DNA from: CAWAPS01 sp963783945
GTDB lineage: Bacteria > Actinomycetota > Acidimicrobiia > Acidimicrobiales > Palsa-688
Reading direction: 5' to 3'
Assembly: GCA_963783945.1 (NCBI GenBank)
Contig: CAWAPS010000032.1
Location: forward strand, 930,001 to 994,000
DNA: 64,000 bases
Below are positions 32,926 through 43,049 of the stretch, one piece after another (the stretch's first letter is position 1; each line of letters starts with the position of its first letter). A model generated the notes under the pieces. That model ran no database searches, was not told the DNA's origin, and saw only the letters and a program-made list of their open reading frames with translations. Both the position numbers and the translations under genes were made by a program.

Positions 32926-34695
32926 CTAGTGCTCAGGCGCGAGAGCGGCACCGGCACCGATGTCGACCGCCGGCAGACCCGCCGCCAGGGGAGCCGGGCG
33001 CTTGCCGCGGGACCAGGAGGCGAACGCGGCGATCAGACTGACCACGGCGGCGAAGAGAAAGGCCTCGGTCAAGCCGGAATGAAAGGCCGAGGAGATCAGC
33101 TTGGGAAAATACGATTGACCGGTCAGGGCGGCCTGATTGGTGGGAGACAGGTGGCTCAGGACATGCGGACCAAGGAGGGTCTGGATCGGGTTGTAGCCGA
33201 GGAACGCGGCGAACAGCACCGACACCGGTGGAAGGTGGCCAACCTGGGTGGCCACGTCCGGGCTCACCCCGTGGGCTACGAGACCGCTGGTGAGGTCCTT
33301 CGACAAAGGAGCCGAGAGTCCGACGATCATCAGGGTGAAGAAAACCCCGATTGACAGAACCTGAGCGGAGTTCTGGAAGGTGGAGTTCATGCCGCCACCC
33401 ACGCCTCGCTCCGCCGCCGGGATGCTGTTCATGACCCCGGCCCGGTTGGGAGAGGCGAAGGCGCCGTTGGCCAGACCGAACAGACCGATGACCAGGGCGA
33501 ACTGCCAGTACCGGAAGTTGACCGGCAACAACACCATCAGGCCGAAGGAGATCGCCACGCAGATCATCCCCCCGCTGGCGAAGGGCCTGGCTCCGAAGCG
33601 GTCGGACAGGTAACCGGACAGAGGGCCCGAGATGAGGAAGCCGATGCTCAACGGGATCAGGAGGATGCCGGCCCAGAGCGGCGTGGCGGAGAAGCTGTAG
33701 CCGTGCAGGGGCAGCCAGATGCCCTGCAACCAGATGATCACCATGAACATGAGGCCCCCTCGTCCGATCGCGGCGAGGAAGGTCGACAAGGTGCCCGCGG
33801 TGAACGCCCGGATCTTGAACAGCGAGAGTCGGAACATCGGGTTGGCCACCTTCGACTCGATCACGAGGAAGGCGGCCAGCAGGGCCACGCCCGCGGCCAG
33901 CTCGGCCACCACTCGAGGGCTGGTCCAGCCCATGTTGCTGCGGCCCGCCGGCTCGATACCGTAAGTGATTCCGATCATCAGCAGAGTGAGGCCGACGGCG
34001 AAGGTCACGTTTCCGGCCCAGTCGACCGGAGCAGGCCGGCGCTCGCCCCGCTCCTCGAGCTTCCGGTAAGCCCACACCGTGCCGAACAACCCGAACGGAA
34101 CCGAGATCAAGAACACCAGCCGCCAGTTGATCGGGGCGAGCACGCCACCGAGCACCAAGCCGATGAACGAGCCGCTGAGCCCGGCGATGTTGTTGATCCC
34201 CATTGCCATGCCGCGCTGATTGGATGGAAAAGCATCGGTCAGGATGGCCCCGGAATTAGCAAGCAAGAAAGCCGCACCCACGCCCTGGGCCAGACGGCCG
34301 ATGATCAGCCAACTGGCACCCGGCTTGCCCTGGAGGGGATCTACGGTGAGCACCAACGACGACGCGGTGTACACGGCAAAGCCAAGGCTGTACATCCGCA
34401 CCCGGCCGTAGATGTCACCGAGGCGGCCGAGGGAAACGACCAGGACACTGGTCACGACCAGGAAACCTAGGATCATCCACAGCAGATAGAAGCTGTTGCC
34501 CGGGGCCAGGGGATTGAGGTGGATGCCCCGAAAGATGTCCGGCATGGCGATCAGCACGATCGAGGCGTCAATGGTGGCCAGCAGAGTGCCTACGGTCGTG
34601 TTGGACAGCGCTACCCACTTGTACCGGTCGCCGCGGTCGCTCCCACCGGTCCCATCGGGGGACAGGATCGGCTGTGGCTGGTCGACCGTGGTCAC
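32926..34695 (-). CDS. MFS transporter, DHA2 (14-helix) family
   Basis: This 589-residue protein has around 14 hydrophobic segments. The loop 2-3 motif reads LGRLGDIYGRVRMY and the motif C region is GLSGSFIGLVLGGVLAPINWRLVFLISVPFG, both typical of DHA2 drug/proton antiporters. GTG 34695 starts VTTVDQPQP. It is probably an exporter of a toxic or signalling compound; substrate prediction is not possible. It is divergent from the LLM oxidoreductase gene. Confidence 0.9.
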   Translation of the reverse strand: MTTVDQPQPILSPDGTGGSDRGDRYKWVALSNTTVGTLLATIDASIVLIAMPDIFRGIHLNPLAPGNSFYLLWMILGFLVVTSVLVVSLGRLGDIYGRVRMYSLGFAVYTASSLVLTVDPLQGKPGASWLIIGRLAQGVGAAFLLANSGAILTDAFPSNQRGMAMGINNIAGLSGSFIGLVLGGVLAPINWRLVFLISVPFGLFGTVWAYRKLEERGERRPAPVDWAGNVTFAVGLTLLMIGITYGIEPAGRSNMGWTSPRVVAELAAGVALLAAFLVIESKVANPMFRLSLFKIRAFTAGTLSTFLAAIGRGGLMFMVIIWLQGIWLPLHGYSFSATPLWAGILLIPLSIGFLISGPLSGYLSDRFGARPFASGGMICVAISFGLMVLLPVNFRYWQFALVIGLFGLANGAFASPNRAGVMNSIPAAERGVGGGMNSTFQNSAQVLSIGVFFTLMIVGLSAPLSKDLTSGLVAHGVSPDVATQVGHLPPVSVLFAAFLGYNPIQTLLGPHVLSHLSPTNQAALTGQSYFPKLISSAFHSGLTEAFLFAAVVSLIAAFASWSRGKRPAPLAAGLPAVDIGAGAALAPEH

Positions 34696-34810
34696 TGAGA
34701 GAGTTCCGTCATGGGTTGTCGGCGGCTAACGCCAAAGATGCTTTGTGAGGCTAACAACAACCGCGACGGGCCGCCTAAAATTCACGGGTGGACCGATTGG
34801 GGACGGACCG

Positions 34811-35686
34811 GTGAGAGTCGGCATTCTGACTCCGGTCCTGTCGCTGGTTCCGGGCGGCCATTCGCCCTGGGAGCTTGACGGGACGATAGATGACGTGCGT
34901 CGTATCGCCGAAGCGGCCGACCGGCTGGGATACGGGTATTTGACCTGCAGCGAGCACATGGCCATCCCCCTCGACGGCATCGACCTGCCCGGCCCCCGTT
35001 ACTGGGATCCGCTGTCAACGTTCGGCTTCCTCGCCGCCCACACGATTCGTATCCGCCTGGTGACCTCGGTCCTGGTCATGGCGTACCACCACCCCATAGA
35101 AATCGCCAAGCGCTTCGGCACCCTGGACCAAATCTGCAACGGCCGTCTCACCCTCGGTGTCGGCGCCGGCTATCTCGAGAAGGAATTCGAGGTCCTCGGG
35201 GCCGAGTTCGAGGACCGCGGACCACGCACGGACGATGCCATCAGGGCCCTGCGAGCGGCGTTCGGACGCCCCCAGCCCAGCTATTACGGAACCCACTACC
35301 GGTTCGACGGCATCGTCGTGGACCCCTGCGGGCGGCAACAAGACGTACCGATGTGGATCGGAGGCCGCACACCACGCTCTCTGCGCCGAGCGGTAGAGCT
35401 GGCCGACGGCTGGTGCCCCTTCGCGGTGTCGGCCCGTCGAGCCTCCGAGTGGCTGAATCGGGCCAGGGAGACGACCGCCTGGCAGAACAGGTCTGCCCCG
35501 CTCGAGATCATCATGGGCACGAGAACGCGGCTGAATCCGTCGGCCGCGCCGGACCAGGCAGTCGACGAGCTCCGGGTGTTGCGCGACGCGGGGGTGACCA
35601 CGGCATCCCTTCGCTTCGAGCATGAGTCGGTCGGGCACTACATCGAACAGCTGGAAGCGATGATCGAGCTTGTTCGGAACTTCTGA
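34811..35686 (+). CDS. LLM-class (F420-type) oxidoreductase
   Basis: This 291-residue luciferase-like TIM-barrel protein contains the sequence FGTLDQICNGRLTLGVGAGYLEKEFEVLG, which typifies F420-dependent LLM enzymes of actinobacteria, plus VPMWIGGRTPRSLRRAVELADGWCP. Cofactor choice (F420 versus FMN) is inferred from the lineage and these motifs. GTG 34811 gives the usual VRVGILTP start. It converges on the KstD-like gene with a shared terminator. Confidence 0.85.
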   Translation: MRVGILTPVLSLVPGGHSPWELDGTIDDVRRIAEAADRLGYGYLTCSEHMAIPLDGIDLPGPRYWDPLSTFGFLAAHTIRIRLVTSVLVMAYHHPIEIAKRFGTLDQICNGRLTLGVGAGYLEKEFEVLGAEFEDRGPRTDDAIRALRAAFGRPQPSYYGTHYRFDGIVVDPCGRQQDVPMWIGGRTPRSLRRAVELADGWCPFAVSARRASEWLNRARETTAWQNRSAPLEIIMGTRTRLNPSAAPDQAVDELRVLRDAGVTTASLRFEHESVGHYIEQLEAMIELVRNF

Positions 35687-35812
35687 GGAAGCGCTGGATG
35701 GGACCCCCGGCGTGGGAAGTTCAGGAGGGTCTGGACCCCACCGTCACCAGTACTCTTAGCCGGATCTCGAGAAGTCCGGCCCGCGAGCCGAAGTTGTCGA
35801 GCGGTGAAATGT

Positions 35813-35844
35813 GATCGGCGCCCGAGGTGTCTCGGGCGCCGATC
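35813..35844. terminator. Bidirectional terminator hairpin
   Basis: A perfect 14-bp stem (35813-35826 with 35831-35844) has loop GTGT. It lies between the converging LLM and KstD-like genes, six bases before the latter's stop. Confidence 0.75.
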
Positions 35845-35849
35845 GAGGT

Positions 35850-37547
35850 CTACTTGGTCGCCGCGGTTGAACGGGCCACGTGACGGGCTGCGACGTAGCC
35901 GAAGGTCATCGTGTTGGCGATGCTGGCTCCGGCCCCCGGATAAGTGCGGCCCACGACTGTCGCGGTCAGGTTGCCGGTCGCGTACAGCCCGGGGATCGGC
36001 TCGTCGCCCTGGTCGAGGACCTGGGCGTACTCGTTGGTGATCACCCCGCCGGCCGTGCCGACGTCGCCCGGGTAGATCTCGGTGGCGTAAAAGGGGCCGG
36101 TGTCGATCGGGCCGACCGCCTGGTTGGTCTTGTTGCCCGGGTCGCCCAGGACCTTGTTGTACTGCGAGGCGCCCCGGCCGAAATCGGGATCCTGGCCCTT
36201 GGCGGCGAACTCGTTGAAGTGACGCACGGTCGCTGACAGCTTCTCCGGATCGATTCCGATCTGGCCGGCCAGAGCTTCGATCGAGTCGGCCTTCTTGATC
36301 CACCCATTCGTGATCCACTCCTGGGGGAGCTTTCCGGGCAGAACATTCTTGATATCGCGCAGTTTGGGCATGCCGAAACCCCACGGTATGTGGCGACGAT
36401 AGTTATCGTCGAAGATCAACCACGCCGGGATGGCGTCGTTGGCGTACATAGCCCGGGTGACCTCCACATACGAGTTCGACTCGTTGGTGAAGCGCGCTCC
36501 CTCCTTGTTGACGTAGATGGTGTGGGGGAACTGCCGAGCCAGGGCGAGGCTCGAAGCCGCCAGTTCCATGCGGGGAACCGGATTCCACACCGCCTCATCC
36601 ATGTAGTCGGTCTTGGCTCCGAGGGCGATCGCGGCGGCCAGCACTTCACCCGTGTTACCAAGGTTCGCCATGGTCCAGGTCCCGTCGTTGGGCTGCGTGT
36701 CCTTGGTGTACTTCAGACGCATTTCGGAGTTTCGCTCGAACCCGCCGGCGGCGATCAATACGCCCTTCTCCCCGCCAACGGTTATGGACCGACCGTTGCG
36801 AACGGCCCGCACTCCGACCACCCGACCACCCTCAGTGATCAGTTCCTCCACCGGAGTGTTCAACCACAGCGGGATTCCGGAGTCGACGACGATCTTTGTC
36901 AGCTGGCCTATGAGCGACATGCCGTTAGTGAACAGGTCCTTGCCCATCAGGCGGGAGCTGTACGTGCGTCCCACCACCCGCATAGTTACGAGGAACGACT
37001 TCGGAGTCCGGGTCCATGCCGGCAGGTTACGGACCTCGTTGGTCTTGACCGCCAAGCCGAGCCCGCGGGCCATGCCGGGGTTGATCTTGGTGTGCCATTC
37101 GCCGAGCTGCTTGCCGTCCCAGGGAATGCCCTCGACCGAGCGGCTGCGAGGCTTGCCCCCCTTACGATTGTCGTAGTAGTCGCTGTAGCCCTCGCAGCGG
37201 ATGAGTTTCACGCCCTTGCGCTGGATGAACGACAGCATCTCGGGGCCAGACGTCAAAAACGCCCGGCGCCGCTCCATCGATGACCCCTCGTCCGGGGCGC
37301 CAACCACCGAATCGAAGTAGGCCAGGCCGTCCTCGAACGAGTCAGCGACACCCTCGGCCTGCATGAGCGGATTGTTCGGCATCCAGATGATGCCCCCCGA
37401 CATGGCGGTGGACCCGCCAACGAACTGCTGCTTCTCGAGAACCACTGGCCTGAGGCCGGCATCGGCGGCGGCGAGAGCCGCGACCAAGCCTCCACCCCCA
37501 CTGCCGACGATTACGAGGTCAAAGGACTCATCCCATGTGCCCGTCAC
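35850..37547 (-). CDS. FAD-dependent 3-ketosteroid dehydrogenase-like flavoprotein
   Basis: This 565-residue flavoprotein has the dinucleotide motif DLVIVGSGGGGLVAALAAADAG at the N-terminus, VLEKQQFVGGSTAMSGG next, and a C-terminal FAD segment GLYATGNLTATVVGRTYPGAG. The order and length match 3-ketosteroid-delta-1-dehydrogenase and related fumarate-reductase-like flavoproteins. Substrate is not determined. I chose GTG 37547, nine bases after GGAGG, rather than GTG 37556, which abuts it. Confidence 0.85.
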   Translation of the reverse strand: MTGTWDESFDLVIVGSGGGGLVAALAAADAGLRPVVLEKQQFVGGSTAMSGGIIWMPNNPLMQAEGVADSFEDGLAYFDSVVGAPDEGSSMERRRAFLTSGPEMLSFIQRKGVKLIRCEGYSDYYDNRKGGKPRSRSVEGIPWDGKQLGEWHTKINPGMARGLGLAVKTNEVRNLPAWTRTPKSFLVTMRVVGRTYSSRLMGKDLFTNGMSLIGQLTKIVVDSGIPLWLNTPVEELITEGGRVVGVRAVRNGRSITVGGEKGVLIAAGGFERNSEMRLKYTKDTQPNDGTWTMANLGNTGEVLAAAIALGAKTDYMDEAVWNPVPRMELAASSLALARQFPHTIYVNKEGARFTNESNSYVEVTRAMYANDAIPAWLIFDDNYRRHIPWGFGMPKLRDIKNVLPGKLPQEWITNGWIKKADSIEALAGQIGIDPEKLSATVRHFNEFAAKGQDPDFGRGASQYNKVLGDPGNKTNQAVGPIDTGPFYATEIYPGDVGTAGGVITNEYAQVLDQGDEPIPGLYATGNLTATVVGRTYPGAGASIANTMTFGYVAARHVARSTAATK

Positions 37548-37901
37548 TGTCTCCACCCTCCCTAGCGTTCGTGGACCAACATTCGATCAGAGCTCGGCGA
37601 GCACAATACCTGACCATCTACCAGACCGTCCCTCGAAGCGGAGGAGAGCGGGGGTCCCGCCGCCCGGCCGTCAGGTGACGACGTTCGGGAAAGCGGTCGA
37701 ACGTCACCAGCTGGGTTAGAACAACATGAAGGCAGCGAAGCGGCGCCGACCAGACCTGGACCCGCGGGACGCTCCCGGACCGAACCCGATCATCCGGGAC
37801 GAGATGGCGCAGTCGGGAGGGCCGCTACCTCGGGCCCCGCCCACCCTCAGGCGGCCTCACTTCGATGCTGCGCTACGGCCGGAGCCGGGTTAGGGTTTGG
37901 C
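37548..37901. other. Intergenic region without a recognised gene
   Basis: 354 bp separate two divergent genes. I see no coding similarity, no strong hairpin and no tRNA. It should hold both promoters. Confidence 0.5.
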
Positions 37902-39590
37902 ATGCTCGATCTCGTACTAAAGGGTGGGACGGTGGTCGACGGGACGGGAGCAGAGCCGCTCCGGGCCAATGTGGGCGTTCGTGACGGCCGCATCGTCTTC
38001 ATCGACGCGGATGGCGCCGAGTCGCTCGATGCCCGGCGGACAATCGACGCCGACGGGCTGGTCGTGGCGCCGGGGTTCATCGACGTGCATACCCACTACG
38101 ACGCGCAGCTGTTCTGGGATCCCTACCTGACGCCCTCGTCGCTGCACGGCGTGACCACCATCTTCTGCGGTAACTGCGGCTTCTCCATCGCGCCGCTGGG
38201 CGACGATCCCAGCTATGTCGCCCAGATGCTGGCGGAGGTCGAGGGCATACCGCTCGAGGCGCTCGAAACCGGCGTTCCGTGGAATTGGCGGACCTTCGCC
38301 GACTATCTCGATCGGGTCGAAGCCGCGAGTCCGGCCATCAACGTGGGCGTCTCGGTCGGGCATTCGGCCATCCGCCGCTTGGTGCTCGGGTCGCGCTCGC
38401 ACGAACGGGAGGTTGCCGCGGTCGAGGTGGACGCCATGCGGACCGAGGTCGCCGACGCCCTCACCGCGGGCGCGGTCGGGTTCACCTCGTCATGGGGGAT
38501 CCACCACTTCGACGGTGACGGCAACCCGGTGCCATCGCGGTTCGCCAGCGCCGACGAACTGGTGACGCTCTCGGGGACCTTGAGCCGCTTTCCGGGGGCC
38601 CAGCTGGAGTTCATCCCGACCAACGGCCCGTTCGAGGAAGTCCATCTCGACGTGATGGCGCGTATGGCGCTCGCTGCAGGCACCACCCTGAACTGGAACA
38701 TCCTCGTCCCGAACAACACCCAGTCGGTCGAGGACAGCATGCGGGCGTCCGAGTACGCCGCCGCACGCGGGGCCACGGTGGTGGCGTTGAGCTACCCGGA
38801 CGTCCTGACCACCCGCATGTCGTTCCTGACGTCCCAGTTCGGCCTGGCCATCCCGGGATGGGCGCCCATCGTCAATTTGCCGCTGGATGAGAAGCTCGCG
38901 GCCCTGCGCGACCCAGCCACTCGCGCCGTGCTCCGCCGGGAGGCGGAATCAGCGGCGCGGGTGCGCCTCGAGGACATGACGATCGACGTCACCTACAACC
39001 CTGACAACGCGGGCCGGCGGGGGCGCCGGCTCGGCGACATCGCCGCCGAGACCGGAGGGGACGTCATCGACGTATTGCTCGACACGGCGGTCGCAGACGA
39101 CCTGCGCACCCTGTTGTTGCCACAGCCGAGGGCCGTAGACGACGAGGCCTGGAAGGCCCGGATCGCCACCTGGCAGGACCCGCGGATCATCGTGGGCGCG
39201 TCCGACGGCGGGGCCCACGTAAACACCCTGTCTTCATTCGACTACACGGTTCGCTTCCTCGCCCGACAACGCGAGATGGGGGTGCTGAGCCTGACCGAGG
39301 CGGTGCGCAAGCTGACCGATGTCCCCGCTCGTCTTTACGGGATCGCTGACCGGGGTCGCCTCGAACCCGGCTGCTGTGCCGACATCGTGGTGTTCGACGA
39401 GCGCACGGTCGGGCCGGGTGTGGTGGAGTGGCGCAACGACCTCCCAGCCGGGGCCGGTCGGCTCTACAGTCAGCCCGAGGGCATCGCCCACGTCGTCGTG
39501 GGCGGGACCAGTGTCGTCGAGAAGGATCAGATCACAGGCGCGCAGCCAGGGCAGCTGCTGCGCCGGCCAGAGTCACAGCGGGCCGGCTGA
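37902..39590 (+). CDS. N-acyl-D-amino-acid deacylase family amidohydrolase
   Basis: This 562-residue amidohydrolase-3 protein has metal ligands in PGFIDVHTHYDAQLFWDP, GVTTIFCGNCGFSIAPL and VGASDGGAHVNTLS. RLEPGCCADIVVFD closes the composite beta sandwich. Family members release D-amino acids from N-acyl forms, but many act on other amides. Its place beside an amidase and flavoprotein fits a scavenging or xenobiotic catabolic cluster. Confidence 0.87.
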   Translation: MLDLVLKGGTVVDGTGAEPLRANVGVRDGRIVFIDADGAESLDARRTIDADGLVVAPGFIDVHTHYDAQLFWDPYLTPSSLHGVTTIFCGNCGFSIAPLGDDPSYVAQMLAEVEGIPLEALETGVPWNWRTFADYLDRVEAASPAINVGVSVGHSAIRRLVLGSRSHEREVAAVEVDAMRTEVADALTAGAVGFTSSWGIHHFDGDGNPVPSRFASADELVTLSGTLSRFPGAQLEFIPTNGPFEEVHLDVMARMALAAGTTLNWNILVPNNTQSVEDSMRASEYAAARGATVVALSYPDVLTTRMSFLTSQFGLAIPGWAPIVNLPLDEKLAALRDPATRAVLRREAESAARVRLEDMTIDVTYNPDNAGRRGRRLGDIAAETGGDVIDVLLDTAVADDLRTLLLPQPRAVDDEAWKARIATWQDPRIIVGASDGGAHVNTLSSFDYTVRFLARQREMGVLSLTEAVRKLTDVPARLYGIADRGRLEPGCCADIVVFDERTVGPGVVEWRNDLPAGAGRLYSQPEGIAHVVVGGTSVVEKDQITGAQPGQLLRRPESQRAG

Positions 39591-39677
39591 GCGTCAAAAA
39601 GCATCGACTATCGCGATATCGCATGATCGACTCCGGATCGCGGTAGGCGGCAGCCCGAGGTACGGTCCGGCTAGGCC

Positions 39678-41088
39678 ATGGACCTGTTGGAGCGAGCGGA
39701 GGAGACGGCGGAGCTCGAGCGATCCCTCAGCGTCGCGCTCGGCCGCAGCGGGCGCCTCGTCTTAATCTCGGGCGAGGCGGGCATCGGGAAGACCGCGTTT
39801 GTGCAGGGCTTCTGCGATCAACACGGGGGGGCGCTGCGGATCTGGCGGGGTTCGTGTGACGCACTGTTCACCCCTCGTCCGCTGGGCCCGTTTCTCGACG
39901 TGGCCGACGCCGCGGGCGGAGCGCTGACCGGCGTGACAGCCCAAGGAGCGCGTCCCCACCAGCTGGCCGACGCCCTGCGAAGGGAACTGGGTCTGGCCCC
40001 GACAATCCTGGTGCTCGAAGACCTCCATTGGGCGGACGAGGCGACACTAGACGTAGTGACCATGCTGTCGCGCCGGCTGGACGGACTCCCCGCGCTGGTG
40101 ATCGTCACCTACCGCGACGATGAGCTTCCGGCCGCCCATCCGTTGCGGGTCGTCGTGGGTGAATTCGCCACCAACAGGTCGGTCGACCGGGTTCGCCTGC
40201 GCCCCTTGTCAATCTCCGCCGTGGCCGCCATGGCCGGGGCGAGCGACATCGATGTGGACAGTCTGTACCGACACACAGGCGGCAACCCGTTCTTCGTCAC
40301 CGAAGTGCTAGCTGCCCCTTCAGAGGCGATCCCGCTGAACGTCCGGGACGCCGTCCTGGCCAGGGCGGCGCGTCTCGACAGCGGGGCCCGGGCGCTTCTC
40401 GACTCCGTAGCGGTGGTCCCATTGGGCTGTGAGTACTGGCTACTCGAGGCACTGGCCGACGTGGCTCACCTCGACGCCTGCCTGGCCTCCGGTGTCCTAC
40501 TGGCCGGCCCGTCCACCGTGAGTTTTCGCCACGAGCTCGGAAGGCTGGCAATAGAGGAGCAGCTGCCGGCTGTCCGGCGAATTCGCTTGCACCAACGGGC
40601 ATTGGAGGCCTTGCTGTCGGCTCCGTCGCCGGATCCAGCCCGGCTGGCCCACCACGCGGTGGCTGCGGCGGACAGCGCCGCGGTGGCTCGCTACGCACCC
40701 GAAGCGGGAGCCAGGGCTTCAGCTCTGGGCGCCCATCGAGGGTCTCCTCCGAGCCGGCCTGGTCTCCTTGCAGCACCTCGGCGCCCGGCCGGCGGCGGCG
40801 ATCGTCGCCCGCCGGCTACGACAGCTGGGGGCTCGGGGACTGGCGCGGGGACCGCGTCAGAGCACGCTGGTCAATCCGGCCGGACTGACTCCCCGCGAGT
40901 TGGAGGTTCTGGCCCTGGTCTGTGGGGGTCTGCGCAACCAGGAGATCGCCGACCAACTCTTCGTATCCCAACGCACGGTCGACCATCACGTGGCCGCCGT
41001 ACTCCGCAAGCTCGGCGTGGCCACGAGAGGCGAAGCCATTCGCGAAGCGGCCCGGCTGGGACTTAGGGCCCGCCACGAAACAACTTGA
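39678..41088 (+). pseudogene. LuxR-family AAA regulator with its middle deleted
   Basis: The N-terminal 350 residues are a STAND/AAA ATPase typical of large LuxR regulators (Walker A GEAGIGKT at 32-39, ILVLEDLHWADEATLDVV, LYRHTGGNPFFVTEVL). The C-terminal 75 residues are a LuxR helix-turn-helix (AGLTPRELEVLALVCGGLRNQEIADQLFVSQRTVDHH). Between them, near 40720-40735, the frame changes and the tetratricopeptide middle of about 350 residues is missing. Full-length relatives are about 900 residues. The stop codon lies within a 23-bp inverted repeat. Confidence 0.85.
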
Positions 41089-41156
41089 CGCAATTCTCTT
41101 GTAAACATGCATGTCGTGGCACAGGACTTGTTCCAAGTTGTTTCGTGGCGGGCCCT
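41065..41156. repeat. 23-bp perfect inverted repeat spanning the luxR stop codon
   Basis: The last bases of the luxR-type gene, including its TGA (41065-41087), recur as an exact inverted copy at 41134-41156. The 46-bp spacer contains CATGCATG. A long-stem hairpin could form and act as a terminator. The length of the coding match suggests an inverted duplication. Confidence 0.9.
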
Positions 41157-41375
41157 TACAGAGAAAAATAGGTAGCCAAACTCCCAATCTGGGCAGTGAG
41201 CACCGATGTGCCGCTCCGCGGTCGGAGCTTACGGTTGCCCAGGAACACTCACCAGAACGGACAACCGTCGAGGCTCGATAGCGGTGGCGGTCCGACAAGG
41301 CGCCGCCAGTGACGCCGTCCCGATCGATGACATCGGCGAAGTTCGGAGACTCGACCTCAACTGAAAGGACCCACA

Positions 41376-41669
41376 TTGAACCGCATACGACACATCGCCA
41401 TCGTCACCACGGGCGTTCTTGCGTCTTTGCTGGCTCTTTTGACCGTCGCCCCCGCCGCCTACGCCATGCGGCTCGGCCCCGGAGCAGGGAGCGGGTCAGC
41501 CGAGGTGCTTCCGGTCAAGCAGACTGGAACCACGGTGCACAGCTCAGGTATGGCCGGCTGGGAGATCGGTCTCATTGCCATCTCCGCCGCGGTGCTGGCG
41601 TCGGCCCTCACTGTTGTGGTCCTGCGCATGGGGATCCGCTCCGCTCTCGGGCCCACGGCGACATCATGA
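41376..41669 (+). CDS. Small secreted or membrane protein
   Basis: This 97-residue protein starts at a TTG six bases after AAAGGA. It has a signal-peptide-like N-terminus (basic NRIRH, hydrophobic core, APAAYAM cleavage region near residue 30), then a short linker and a second hydrophobic helix at about residues 62-84. The short basic tail after it suggests an extracytoplasmic loop anchored at the C-terminus. No family is recognised. Confidence 0.6.
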   Translation: MNRIRHIAIVTTGVLASLLALLTVAPAAYAMRLGPGAGSGSAEVLPVKQTGTTVHSSGMAGWEIGLIAISAAVLASALTVVVLRMGIRSALGPTATS

Positions 41670-41697
41670 TGCCATGAGGGAGGGGAGGGCTCGGTGT

Positions 41698-42726
41698 TCA
41701 GGCGGTGGCCGGGATGCGCCACAGGTCGATGTCGCCGTCGACGGCGTAGCGGTCAATGCTGGCGAGCTCTCCGGGGGTGAAGTCGAGGTGGTCGAGGGCG
41801 GAGACATTCTCCTCGAGCTGGGCCACGCTGCTGGCCCCGATCAGCACGGACGTGACCCGGGCGTCGCGCAAGGCCCAGGCGACGGCCATCTGGGCCAGCG
41901 ACTGGCGTCTTCCCTGGGCGATGTCATTTAACGCTCGGATGCGGGCCAGGTTGGCGTCGTTGAGCATGTCGTGAGTGAGGGAGCCGGCGATCGAGGCTCG
42001 GGAGCCGGGGGGGATGCCGTTGAGGTACCGGTCGCTGAGAAGGCCCTGGGCCAACACGGAGAAAGCGATGCACCCGACGCCTTCGCCGCTCAGGACGTCG
42101 AGGAGACGGTCTTCGATCCAGCGGTTGAGCAGCGAATACGACGGCTGGTGGATGAGCAGGGGGGTACCAAGCCCGCGCAGGATGGTGACGGCCTCGGCGG
42201 TGCGCTGGTCGGAGTAAGAGGAGATCCCGACGTAGAGGGCTTTGCCGGCGGCGACGGCGGAGTGGAGGGCGCCCAGCGTCTCCTCGAGGGGGGTCTCGGG
42301 GTCGTAATGGTGGTGGTAGAAGATGTCGACGTAGTCGAGTCCGAGGCGCCGCAGACTCTGGTCGAGGCTGGCCAGGAGGTATTTGCGGGAGCCCAGGTCG
42401 CCGTAGGGCCCCGGCCACATGTCCCAGCCGGCCTTGGTGGAGATCACCAACTCGTCGCGGCGGTCGCGGAAATCGCTGTGGAGAATCCGGGCGAAGTTGG
42501 TCTCGGCGCTGCCGTAAGGGGGCCCGTAGTTGTTGGCTAGGTCGAAATGGGTGATGCCCAGGTCGAAGGCTCGGCGCAAGATGGCACGCTGGGTGTCCAG
42601 GGGTCGATCGTCGCCGAAGTTCTGCCACAGCCCGAGCGATACGGACGGCAGGAGCAGTCCGCTGCGCCCGCAACGGCGATAGGTCATGGACCGGTACCGG
42701 TCGTCGGCCGGGAGGTAGCTGGTCAC
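41698..42726 (-). CDS. Aldo/keto reductase, YghZ (glyceraldehyde-3-phosphate reductase) type
   Basis: This 342-residue TIM-barrel reductase has MTYRRCGRSGLLLPSVSLGLWQNFG near its start, Asp-Tyr of the tetrad in FDLANNYGPPYGSAE, Lys in VISTKAGWDMWPGPYG, His in DIFYHHHYDPETPLEETL, and NADPH contacts in VLIGASSVAQLEENV. GTG 42726 gives the VTSYLPADDRYRSM start seen in YghZ-like proteins. It probably detoxifies aldehydes. Confidence 0.9.
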   Translation of the reverse strand: MTSYLPADDRYRSMTYRRCGRSGLLLPSVSLGLWQNFGDDRPLDTQRAILRRAFDLGITHFDLANNYGPPYGSAETNFARILHSDFRDRRDELVISTKAGWDMWPGPYGDLGSRKYLLASLDQSLRRLGLDYVDIFYHHHYDPETPLEETLGALHSAVAAGKALYVGISSYSDQRTAEAVTILRGLGTPLLIHQPSYSLLNRWIEDRLLDVLSGEGVGCIAFSVLAQGLLSDRYLNGIPPGSRASIAGSLTHDMLNDANLARIRALNDIAQGRRQSLAQMAVAWALRDARVTSVLIGASSVAQLEENVSALDHLDFTPGELASIDRYAVDGDIDLWRIPATA

Positions 42727-43049
42727 ATCGCATCTGCTCCCTCTGGGTGCTGGAGAAGAATCTATTCGAAGGACAACACGACCGGCGCCGGGGAACCCGG
42801 ACCGGGGATGGGCGACCGGTCGGGGCGGGTATCCGGGAGGGCACGACGCCCAACGTCCGAAGCCGGTGCCCGCCCGGAGGCGATGCTCGGACCTCGGGGG
42901 CCGGGCCTCCCGAATGGAACAAATCACGTTAGCGTCGGTGTTTGGGGTGGCACCCGCCGCACCATGGCCTAGGCTGTAGGACAACAAGTTCGACCGCCGG
43001 CGTCCCAGATTGGGAGAAGGTGTCTGGAGCGGACCAGGGAGGACCGGGC
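42727..43049. other. Intergenic region without a recognised gene
   Basis: 323 bp lie between the divergent reductase and the small Cys/His protein gene. The left half is very G+C-rich, and GGGAGG near 43039 serves the downstream gene. I see no other feature. Confidence 0.45.
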
